This document shows, piece after piece, positions 47,601 through 59,600 of a stretch of DNA of 64,000 nucleotides; position 1 is the first letter of the stretch; every line of letters starts with the position of its first letter. The DNA is from Paralichthys olivaceus. Lineage: Eukaryota; Chordata; Actinopteri; Pleuronectiformes; Paralichthyidae. Made by a program: the position numbers and the translations under genes. The DNA is taken from assembly GCF_024713975.1 (NCBI RefSeq), contig NC_091111.1, positions 18,047,501 to 18,111,500 of the forward strand, read 5' to 3'. The notes beneath the pieces are model-generated. The model was given only the letters and a program-made list of their open reading frames with translations. It had not been told where the DNA came from and did no database searches.

Positions 47601-50600
47601 TCTTTCTTTTCTAACTTACCTTGCAGCGATGATACAGTCACAGTCATTCAGAGGCTTTATTCAAAGTTCAATATCACTTGTTAGTGAAACTTGTCTGAGC
47701 GGCACTAAATTGAGGAGATTTGGTTGCTATATTAACTTCCCTGACCTTGTCCACCAAAGTATTATGGGGTAAAAAAGTGTATGATGTTATCTGCACATTC
47801 ATTTGCACCTATATGTTAACATTTCCCTGAGTTCTCTGTCGAATCCCTTCATCTTTCTCAGGGAGTTCATCATCGACAGTCTCTCAGTGGAGAGGAACCA
47901 CGTCCTGGTCCGTGTAAGTGTGGTCGGAGGTCCCTCTGAGAGGAGGCTTCCTCCTCGAGCTCTACAAGAGGTAAGCTTTGCTTTCCTTTTGACACAGTGT
48001 CCAGGTTTTAAATTGTGGGGGGTTCTTTCTACCTGCAGGTGCATTGACTCATTCCTGGAAATTAAAGTCTTGAGATTTTGTATAAAAGAGAAATGACATC
48101 CTGTGAATGTGAAAATTCAGCAGCATGTGGTGTTTGGGGTAGATCCAGGGCCTTTTTCCTCATCGTCAGCTGTAAATATTTATGCATGAGCCAGCTAAGT
48201 GCAACACAACCACAAAAATAGCTTCATTTCTGTGACACTGAATATCACAGATGTTTGTGTTTTTGACATTTCACTGTGCAAATAATCTAAAATAAATATC
48301 TGCTGGTGAAACCTTGTCTTCAATCGTATCTTTCAGGGAAGACAAACATATAAGCTGCTCAACAATATTTGTCTTTGACAGAACAGGAAAAAAAACACTT
48401 CCACTAGCGACTACAATTTTAATACAAATGAAGTTGCTGTTTGGAGCCTAGCCTCTTCAAGTCAGACATGTAGATATCAATTATTTAGTTGTTGTTCACG
48501 CTGAACCCAAAACAGAAGCCATTTTTTCTATTTTTTTTCACTGACAGAAAGGAAAGTTTATGGAAGACATATCTAGAGGGAAAGTGTAAATGAGCTCAGA
48601 GACAGTTTCCTCCATGTTTCACATCTCTCCTGTTACACATGAAGAATAAAAGGAGCGGAGAGCAGATGAATGAATGCTGAAATGTTCAAGACAAATAAAA
48701 TATTAGAAAAATGAAAACCATTGTTTTTCCTGACGCTTATATTCAGACGTTAACATGATACCAATAAAATGTTTGCGAGAGCTTTCTGAAACATTAGTAC
48801 TACTGTCTACTCAAGGACTTTTTCATTACCGTGTTTTTGTAAAAACCTAATCATGCACAAAATGAATACTTCACTTAGTTTTGACCAAAACTAGCAAAGT
48901 GTCAAATGATGAAATGAGAGCAGGATTATAGCTTTAACACACCAGTTAAAAGGTATTAAGTTTGCTTATTATTAACCTAAGATGTAATTGAAAACTGAGA
49001 AGTGGAAGGGTGATGTTCTTCTTGTAAATTATTTTTGAGTAGACTCAAATACCAGCAGGAATCCTCATGAGCACAGGGCGGAGACATGTGGATAAAGAGG
49101 CCTGTTTTCTAAAACCCTATTAACATTTAGAGCACATTGTTTTGGCAAGTCACATGCTGAGTTATGACTCCAAAGTTATGGTTCTAAAAAAATAAGTCCT
49201 GACAGGCGTAATGAAAGCAACGCTAAACAGCAGCGGGTTACAAAGACAGGAATAAATGAAAGAAGAGAGGAAGAAAAAATTAATAAATAACCGAAAGCAA
49301 ATAAATATAAACACAGGACGTGATGAACTGCTATCAGCCTGGCCTCAAATAATTACTCTGTAATGAATTAATCTACAGTACAAGTTTCCAGTGTTTTAAA
49401 AATGCTGATGAGTTTCCAGTGAATTAAATTACAAACTAATGTTAACAAATCCGACATAATCACTATCAATAAATAAAGCAGACTCACACACAACTGGAGC
49501 AGTGCAGAAATGAATCAAAGAAATGAATGCTGATATGAAACGTGAAGGTTTGTAAAGGACCGATAATCTCAATCACCACCTCAGCGTCACGCGTGGTATT
49601 TATCTCATGTTTCATGTAATAAATATGGTTTTAATTCCACAAGTGAAATATTGAGTTGTAAATAAGAATTCTTAATCTGCTCATTCCAGGGTGAAGATCC
49701 TTATCCCTGGCCCATGTTTTCAAGCTACCCTCCACCTCGCTGCTACTCCTCAGACCCACCAAGGATCCTCCAGCGCTCACAGGGTCAGAGAAATGTTGAT
49801 GATGCCGATGTTAACACGTGCATTGGGATTTTTTTCTTTTTCACCCATAGTTTCCTTTCACTGTTGACAGACTCTGAGATCAGTGCATTCCTGGCATCGC
49901 CAGTAGACACAACGAGTGAGGACGGATGGATGGTGGCCTGTCGTCATCACTACTGCAGAGTCATGACCTCCAATCCCAGCATCATAACTGGAGAGGGTGA
50001 GCTACAAATGGATGTTGTCCATTCTCTTGCAATCATTACGTTGCATTTAAGAAAATAAAGGCTTAGAAATAACTGAAATGAAGGATTGTAGTTGTAGATA
50101 AGAACTAAATGCGAGGGCAATTGTTTTGTATTTTCAAGGATATGCAGCAATGTGAAATATCTGTCACGTAACGATATAAATGTTTAATCACCTTAGATAA
50201 AAATACATTTTTATATATACTCCATAAAAAGCCACTTGTAATAATGTGCGTAGGAATAATAATGGGAGTTACAAAAATGCAGGTGCACCGTCCGCACCTC
50301 CTCACCAACATTACGTTAATGTAAAATCCATTCAGAACTCATCACCGCTATTGACAGCCACTATAAAACGACACTAATGCCTACTTTCCCACGTAGGAGT
50401 AAATGGCTGTGATTCAAGGAGGAAAAATACATTTAAATGAAGGAGGGCCGACAATCTTGTCATTAATGCATGCACTGTACAGTGATTGCTTCCTTTCATC
50501 AGTACACTGTTATACTCAGCCTGTGAAAGCCTCCGTACTCTGCTCCACAGAGCTCATTTAGGGCTTTTCACAGGAAGGCTATGATCAAGATTTATTTACT

Positions 50601-53600
50601 TGGCACATCATTAATTATGCAAAACCTGGCACTCTACTTTTGAGAAACATTCACAGGTGGAAATTGTAGCATTTATAGACTGACTACTAAATTAAGCGAA
50701 CTTCCTCTGCAGTTTATTGGACATTTACTTAAGTTTAGCTCTGCGGAGGAAGATGCTGTGATTAACGCTTGTGTCTTCCATTCAGCTGCAAGACAAAAAA
50801 TGATTAACTATACTATCTCTTCATCCAAACACTCTGATTAGAACTGTGTACATGTTCAATACCTCCTATCTCCTCAGCCTATTGATCGCTTAATTGGTCT
50901 TCCTCAACAGCATGTCGATCGGATGCTTTCACAGGAGCTCAGACTCACAGAATTGCATTCTGGGTCATGCTGGAAGTTGTGACCAGCACACTGGGTTTTA
51001 TAAACCGGTGCCTTGTGTAATGATTGCTGCTCTGGTGTGTTTCCACGGGGATTCATTACTTCATTGCATGTGAAGCAGGACTTCAAACATCCTATTTCAC
51101 TTAGCTTATCTTCCTCTATGGACACTGGAGCCCTTCGACTATAGGGCCAGATAAGATCCCATTTAATCAGCTGTAACTGTGTCTGAGCCAAGAGCAGTTG
51201 CTGAGTAGGAAGAGGATATCAATGGGCACTGACGAGCAGTTACACATGAATGAGTCTTGTAGAACTGTCATTGAATCATATACATAATTATTGAAATGTA
51301 AAAAGAGTTGAGCGCTTATGGCTCAATGACATGGACCATCATAAACCAGATTAATAAATACAACTGTACAATTTCATATATGACGGTGCTTTGTGTAAGA
51401 TTCAGTAAGATTTGACGAATCATCATTGAATCATTTCATTAATAATCACAGCTAAATTAAATTAATACATTATACAAACAAAGTATTGAGTTGATTCTGG
51501 GATATAACTTCAATTATGCAGCTAAAGAAGTCATTTCAGCTATTTTATATACACTAACACGTTTTATACATTATACCGGACATCAGTCAAGACAATACTT
51601 GTTCAGTAATATTTCAAATATCCATTAAAGCAAATGATATTAATATTGACTGTTGACTGTCTATGAAACAAAGCTCAAGTCAATAGAGGCAGACTCTTAC
51701 AGAAATTAAAACCGGTCCTGTAGCGTCTTAGCTTTGCTCCTGGGCCACTGTAGTGGGAGAGACTAGCACTGTATTATATTTAATACCTTCACAGGCACCC
51801 AAGGGTTTCCTTCTATTTCCACAATTAGGTCTACAGTGCCTGCGGGTAGTTTTCTTTGCATAGCAATGTGATACGACACTAAAAGCAATGCTGTTTACTC
51901 AAGCTCTTGCAGCTGAAGCGTGATCTTCTGCATCAGGTACTTTTCCATCCTTGATGTAACGCTGCCACGTTTTTAAACGACCTATACAGAGAGAGGACGT
52001 GTTGGTTAGTTTGATGTATCAGTGAATTTACCTTGGACACAGTTATTTACTGCAGCTGTTTGGAGCATACATTTTAAGGTACACGTCTGTTTTTTTCTCC
52101 TCAGTGCTCGCTGACCTTCTGGACAAGGTTGTTGCCCGTCTATCCAGCTCCTCCACAGAGCGCTTCTTCTCTCCAGCTGAGTACAAAGGTCAGTGGAGAA
52201 GAGCAACACATTCCGTTTTTTCATTAACAATTTAGACATAGAAACGACGTGCCGTGCCTCAGTGGACTAAGCCACATGCTTAGCGGTTGGAACATAAATC
52301 TAACTTCTGTATTTTTCTTCTGTTTTGCTGTACTGGAATATAAAAGTGTCATTGAAATAATTGTTTTGGACGAAAGGATTAGAAAGTACAGTTTAAACCA
52401 TCACATTATTTATAGTTGATACTGTTGGAACTGTGTTTCAGTCCACATTAAATGTGGAGGGTGGTTGACCCAGCAGGTCTTTACCTCAGGGTTCAGCAGG
52501 TCTTTACTTCAGGGTTCTGCAGAGTCCAGCGGCAGGTCTTTACTCACAATTTCAAGATACAACCAGCGTCACCACTGGACAAGCACACCGTCCATTCCAA
52601 ACAGGCAGGTCAAGAAACAATTTCTTACACAGATTATAAAAACCCTCAGAGGAAAACTGTGTGGTTTGCAAGTTTCATCCATAAAAACCAGATTTGACTA
52701 ACATGACCTGACCCTGACTGCACGGTCCTTAACTCTACCTACAGATGAAGTTTTCCTACACTGCAAGGTTAAGGGTAGTCGAGCCTTTCCAGCTTTGTCA
52801 GCTCAAGGGACTCCTGAATCAGCACACTGGTATCGGGAGGTCTGAAGGACTTAAAGCTTCTGGCAAAATGTCAGATGACTCAGAAGGAAGGGTTTTGGCA
52901 GGAGAAGAAAACTGTGGATATCTCTGGTGGCGGTCATTGAGGTGGTTTGAAAGCTCAGCATATCAGCACAGAGGGTGGTAGAGAGTTGTTGAAGCTTCTG
53001 AATACTGTTGGGCTGTTCTTGTTGACACTACTTCAGTGTTATGTGGAGGTTGGATATCGTCTCTGCGGACAGGCTGAAACTTACATTCTAGATCAGTTTT
53101 TACCGCAGGATAAAATTTGTTATGTTTCCCAAATCAAGCAGGTTAATAATTTAAGATGGCCGGCTTGTTTGGTAGCCAGTGGGATTAAAAAAACCTGAGC
53201 ACACCGGCAGCAACCAGAGAGAAATGCTGCTAATTAGTGAACACCCACCTTGTAAATCCTCCTAAAGGAAATGAAATGCTAATAGTTAACATGTTTTTTT
53301 ACTGAATGCAGTGACGACATATTGAGCCTTTTACCTGGAAAACTATTTTTGTTTTTGTGCTCACCTGGCTAAACACTGGGATATTGAGACGTAGCAGTGG
53401 CACGAAATGTGCTCTCTTTGTCTCGAACCACACAGTTTGGTCAGGCAGGTGGAATAAATGAGATTGCTGGACACTTGACTTCTGGACTCGTGGCCGTGAA
53501 GGGTGAAGAGATACAACCGAGAACACTGAACTGACAGAGGTTAATACTTGGCAAATGAGTCTGCTCTCTGCGAACAATGGGAGCACTCGAGGAAGGGCGG

Positions 53601-53650
53601 AGAGACTGAGACTGTATAGGCAGCGTCAAAACGTCAATCAAACATACAGA

Positions 53651-53699
<49 letters not shown>

Positions 53700-56600
53700 G
53701 CTACATGTAACTGGCCTATTGAAGAATTCAACAAGAGCTATGACAGCTCCCTGGTCTCCTCAGAAGCTATTAGATGGGAGGAATATTAGATGGCGATGTA
53801 ATAGTTGTGTGTTGGTGTGTGTCTGTGTGCGTGCATGTGTGAAATAGAAATGGAACCTTCATTTTAAAGCAACACAGAGAGAGAGAGACCAATGATAACG
53901 TGTGATGTCGGAGCTCTGGGTACTGAAACAAATCACTTACACGAGACGACTCGTTGCATGTTCTCTCTTATCGAAGATTGTTTGTCTTTTACGTGATCAT
54001 CACCGCTTCATTTTGGGGGTTTTTTCACCTTCACTGTGCAGAATGAATGGAACATTTGTTATGTTATAAATACAGTAAGATAATTCTGTGCAAACGTTGG
54101 AAACCAAAACAGTCGTGACCGGTTTGTAAGGTTGAATTGTTGAATTGTCTGTTGCTTACACACGAAAACAAGCTCCTCAAGTCATACTCATCATGATTTA
54201 TGATATATATTATTGGTTTTAGAAACAGCACAATTTAAACAGTCTGCTCGGACAAGATGCCACGAGGGCAACAGCTTTAGTTTAGTTTAGTTTTGCTTTG
54301 TGCTCAGACCCTTTAATGAGTTTTAATGACAGGAAACTGGTGAATCATCCCTTCATTTTGTTTGATTGCTTTTTAACGCACACATTATTAGTATTTCAGA
54401 GTAGTTATGCTGTGAGTGTGTGTGAATGGGTACATGTCATGTAGTGTTTGAGTGGTCCATTAGACTAGAAAAGCATTAAATAGATGCAGTCTGTTTACCA
54501 TTTAGTGGAAGTGCACTTGCTGGTTTCAGTTCAATACAATTAATTTTCAAAGGTTTATATTTAATGTAAAACAGAGACTCTGTGTTTAATTGTGTGTGTG
54601 TGTGTGATTTACGAGTCGCATCAGACTCATGCACTTTCTTTTTTGTAAAATGACAAAATTAATGACATTTTTCAGCTCGAGCAAATTTGTAATATTAATT
54701 TACATCTGGATTCAAAAATATCTTATATTTTGACACTAATAATATTGTCATCGTGTTGGAAACAAGCTACTGCCACAGGCAAGGCATTTGCATAAAAGTA
54801 AATTAAATGGAAAGAGTGAAATTAAATTTAAAGTGCCATAGTAATTTCTGTAATGTGTTTAGTGCTGAGCAAGGTGCTACTTTTCAGAGAGCGACGGTGA
54901 CAACACAGTAAAGCCCCAGCGATATGGACTTTAGGGGGCTGATGCAGGTTCCTAAGATGTTGTGATTGAACCCTTATGGCAAAGAAATGTAATAAATGTT
55001 TGATATTTATTATAAATCAAAGACATAAACAAAGTAATCGGTGACCACGTCATCTTTCCTGACAGTGTTAGAGGTAGACGTTATGAATGAATGGTGGATA
55101 ATGAGCTGTTTTAAAACCCGCTGCAGTGTTTACAGGCCTGCAGCTGAACAGTTGTTGCACCATATTGTGATGAAGTTTGTTCGGAGGCTCTCTGTCATCC
55201 TGAATCATGAAGCTGAACAGGAGCTGAGGGGAGAAGTGGGTTTTCTTCTGGAAGTGGAGTCTACTGGAGTCTTATTTAGAACAGAGGAGGTGTTAATGGA
55301 CTAAGATGTGAAAACACCCAGCAGCTGTGGACCTCCACCTGGATGTTCGTAGATGTGTGTGTCAGCAGCGTTTAGACTTCGTGAAGCTCACTCCAGCTCT
55401 CTGGTCTTGCTGATTGGTGCCAGGTTTGTGCAGATTGTGCAGGCTCCCCGTAGACGTGTGCTCATCTTGCAGGATTTCCCCTTAATGTGTCTGATAACAA
55501 TGACTCGCTCTCCTATAAGCCGTCAATTCTGCAGGCTTCTTCATTTTCAAGATTCTCATTTACTATTCTCGCACAGAGGACTCGAGAGATTCTGGAAACC
55601 GAATCGACTCAGAGCCGCGGATTCACGATATTACTCCTCATAACTCTCACTCGCTTTGCTCGGCAATGGAGAACAGATTGTCCCAACAAATGTCAGAGAT
55701 GCATCGCAGGTGCCACCTTTCAACTGTGGCCCTTTCAAACTAAAGTTAAATGGTCGCGATTATAGTTATTGCAAACTGGAAAATAGACTCCGGTGGCACA
55801 GGAAGACAGGAAGAGGGAGGAAGGGGGAGGCACGAAATAAATACAACAAGTGTTAGGCTTAGTTCTTGAGTTGGACCCCAAAGCAGACGCGGACAGGAGG
55901 TTTTGCGGTTTAACAGAGTTTATTTATACGAACACAAAACAGGAGCAGGCTGGGGTGGCAGGGTGCAGGCTGGCTCGAAGATCCAGGGTGAGACGAGGAT
56001 GAATGGAGGAGCAGCGAGGCGCACGGAAGGCTGGGTGGAAGGAAGGAGATACGAGGGTTAGTGAAAATCCATGAAAACGAACACGGGAGTCGAGGACATC
56101 GATAGCACATGAAGATACCGGACGGGACGGAATAATCTGGCACAGGAGTGGAGTCAGGACCAGGCTTTTATTGAGGGGATGATGAGGTGATAGAGATCAG
56201 GTGCGCCTCGTCGCTGCAGCCAGGAACCAGCCACGCCCCCTTGCCACACACACAACCTGCGCTGAGAAAAAACAGAAAAGGGGAGAGGGAGAGACACCAC
56301 AACAAAACACCAACAGAATCATCACAGTACCCCCCCCTCAAGAACCGCCTCTTGGCGGTCTACCAGGCTTGTCCGGGAAACGAGAGTAAAAGTCAGTGAG
56401 GATAGTGGGGTCAAGAATAAAAGACCGGGAAACCCATTGACGTTCCTCTGGCCCATAACCCACCCAATCCACCAGATATTGGTAGCCCCGCCCTCGCCGA
56501 CGTACATCCAAAACCGCCCTTACCGTGTAGGCCGGATGGTTGTCTATTACCAGGGTGGGTGGAGGGGGCTCGGCCGGAGGGCTTAGAGGGCTAGAGGACA

Positions 56601-59600
56601 CTGGCTTGAGGAGAGAGACGTGGAAAGCAGGGTGGATCCTTAATGAAGGGGGAAGCTTGAGTCTCACTACACATGGGTTAATGACCCGATCGACCTCATA
56701 CGGTCCAATGTACCTGGGGGTCAGCTTTCGGGACTCCGTCTGGAGGGGTAGATCCCGCGACGACAACCAGACCTTTTGACCTGGCAGGTACACAGGAGCA
56801 GGGGTGCGATGTCGATCGGCCAATCGCTGATTGCGGGCGGTGGTGCGGATGAGTGCTGCCCGAGCCTCGCGCCAGACCCGACGAGCACGTCGGAGGTGTG
56901 CCTGGACGGATGGAACCGCCACGTCAGTCTCCTGGGCTGGGAAGAGTGGAGGCTGGAAGCCATTGGCAGCCATGAAGGGAGACATCCCTGTGGCAGAGCA
57001 GACCAGGGAGTTGTGGGCATATTCAACCCAGGGAAGGTGGATGGCCCAGGAAGCCGGGTGTTGTGCTGTCACACAGCGCAGGGCCGCCCCCAGATCCTGG
57101 TTGGCCCGTTCTGTCTGGCCGTTGGTCTGTGGATGGTATCCAGACGATAGGCTGGCCGATGCCCCCAACGCCTGGCAAAACGCCTTCCAGGTCCTGGCTG
57201 AGAACTGTGGCCCCCTGTCCGACACGATGTCCACGGGGATGCCATGTATCCGGAACACATGGGTGACCAGTAGGTTGGCGGTCTCGAGGGCGGATGGAAG
57301 CTTCGAGAGCGGAATAAAATGAGCTGATTTGGAAAAGCGGTCCACCACGGTCAGGATGACAGTGTTCCCTCCAGAGGGGGGTAGACCTGTGATAAAGTCC
57401 ACCGCTATATGCGACCAAGGGCGGTGAGGGATGGGCAGGGGGCGCAGCAATCCCGCAGGAGCCTGATGAGACGCCTTGCTCCGGGCGCAGACAGAACAGG
57501 CGGCGACAAACGCCTTGGTATCTGCCGCCATGGAGGGCCACCAGAAGCGTTGCTGCAGCAGGTTCAGGGTACGGCGACATCCAGGATGACAGGAGATCTG
57601 GGACGAATGTCCCCACTGAAGGACTGGAGATCTGACAGACGGGGGAACAAACAACCTGTTTGGTGGACATCCTTCTGGGACAGGCTGATCCCTCTGGGCC
57701 CCCTGGACCACACCTTCAATCTCCCATCCTGCTGCTCCCACCACACAGGAAGATGGCAGTATGGTGCTCCCAGACGTGTCCTCCACCGGAGGGGCAAACT
57801 GACGTGACAGAGCATCGGGCTTTATGTTCCTCGACCCCGGACGGTAGGTAAGGGTGAAGTCGAACCGCCCGAGGAACAACGCCCACCGAGCCTGGCGCGA
57901 GTTGAGCCTGCGGGCAGTGCGCAGGTATGACAGGTTCTTGTGGTCGGACCAAACAATAAACGGGTGAGTAGAACCCTCAAGCCAGTGCCTCCATTCCTGC
58001 AGGGCCAGGACGACCGCCAACAGCTCCCGGTTCCCCACATCATAGTTTTTTTCCGCTGGGGAAAGCTGGCGGGAGAAAAAGGCACAAGGGTGCTGCTTCA
58101 GGTCCGAGGTAGTGCGCTGAGAGAGCACGGCCCCCACCCCGGAGTCGGAAGCATCCACCTCCACAATGAACTGGAGAGCAGGATCCGGGTGAATTAATAC
58201 AGGAGCAGAGGAAAATAGTACTTTGAGTCTGGAGAACGCCACCTCGGCTGCCTGTGACCATACAAAAGGAACCTTAACCGATGTGAGCCTGGTGAGGGGT
58301 GTAGCAACTCTGCTGTAGTCTCGGATAAACCTACGATAAAAATTGGCAAACCCGAGAAATCTCTGTAGTTGCTTCCTTGATGTAGGAGTGGGCCATTCGG
58401 CCACTGCCTTAACCTTGGCAGGGTCGGTCTTGATTTGCCCTTTCTCCACAATAAATCCCAAGAAGCTCACAGAGGACACATGAAAAATACATTTCTCCGC
58501 TTTGACATATAGTCTGTTTTCCAGGAGTCTTTTCAGTACAATGTTCACATGTTGAATATGCTCCTGGGTAGAACGTGAGAAAATCAGAATGTCATCAAGG
58601 TAAACAAACACAAAACTGTTAAGCATATCTCTCAACACATCATTTATGAGAGTCTGAAAAACGGCAGGGGCATTAGTGAGGCCGAAAGGCATGACCAAAT
58701 ACTCAAAGTGTCCCAGGGGAGTGTTAAACCCCGTCTTCCACTCGTCCCCCTCTCTAATTCTCACTAAGTGGTAAGCGTTGCGAAGGTCCAACTTGGAGAA
58801 TATAGTGGCCTTGTGCAGGGGACCGAAGGCTGAGTCAATGAGTGGGAGGGGATACTTGTTCTTAACCGTGATATCATTGAGGCCCCTAAAATCAATGCAC
58901 GGGCGAAGTGATTTGTCCTTCTTCTCCACAAGAAAAAACCCTGCCCCCAATGGTGAAGAAGAAGGACGAATAAGTCCTGTAGCCAATGAGTCTGTGATAT
59001 AGGTCTCCATGGCCTCTCTCTCCGGTCTAGATAAATTATACATTTTGCTGGAAGGAAAGGGGGCGCCAGGTAGCAGATCAATACTGCAGTCATAAGGTCT
59101 ATGGGGAGGAAGAGCTACTGCTAACTCCTTACTGAATACTTCCTGGAGGTGATGATATTCTGCCGGAACAAAACTGAGATCCACCGGCGTGGGTGGAGAA
59201 GGTGCGGTAGTCAGAGTGGAAGGAACGGCGGAGTGTAGGCAGTGGGAATGACAAAACAAACTCCAATTAGTGATGGAGGAGGAGGACCAGTCAATGTGAG
59301 GATTGTGAAGTTTTAACCAAGGGAGACCTAAAACTACTGGGGAAACAGGAGATGGGATAACGTAAAAAGATATTGCTTCGTGATGATTTCCGGAGAGCTG
59401 AAGGGAAATGGGAATAGTGCGATGAGTAACCTTAGCTAGGAGTCTACCATCCAGGGCGAACACCCTCTTAGGCTGCGGCAGGAGCTGAGAGGGAATTTTA
59501 GACTGGGTAACCAGTTCGGAGTCAATAAAATTGTCATCTGCCCCAGAATCAACTAAAATAGACAACGGAAGGGAGGTCTGATCCCAAGACACAGTACCTT

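Larger units (their letters stand above)
52189..55845 (+). other. tbc1d32 intron 28, part left of the LTR element
   Basis: Holds a short tandem repeat at 52471-52545, a (CA)n microsatellite at 53659-53695 and short GT and GA runs. No supported gene. Confidence 0.5.

Noticed and set aside
52236-52300. tRNA-like or tRNA-derived SINE head (GCCTCAGTGGACTAAGCC followed by GCGGTTGGAA)
   Set aside because: It has an A-box-like block but no convincing B box, no cloverleaf that I could fold and no tail; too weak to call.
52471-52545. CRISPR-like array
   Set aside because: Only two or three adjoining direct repeats without spacers, in a vertebrate intron; a plain tandem repeat.
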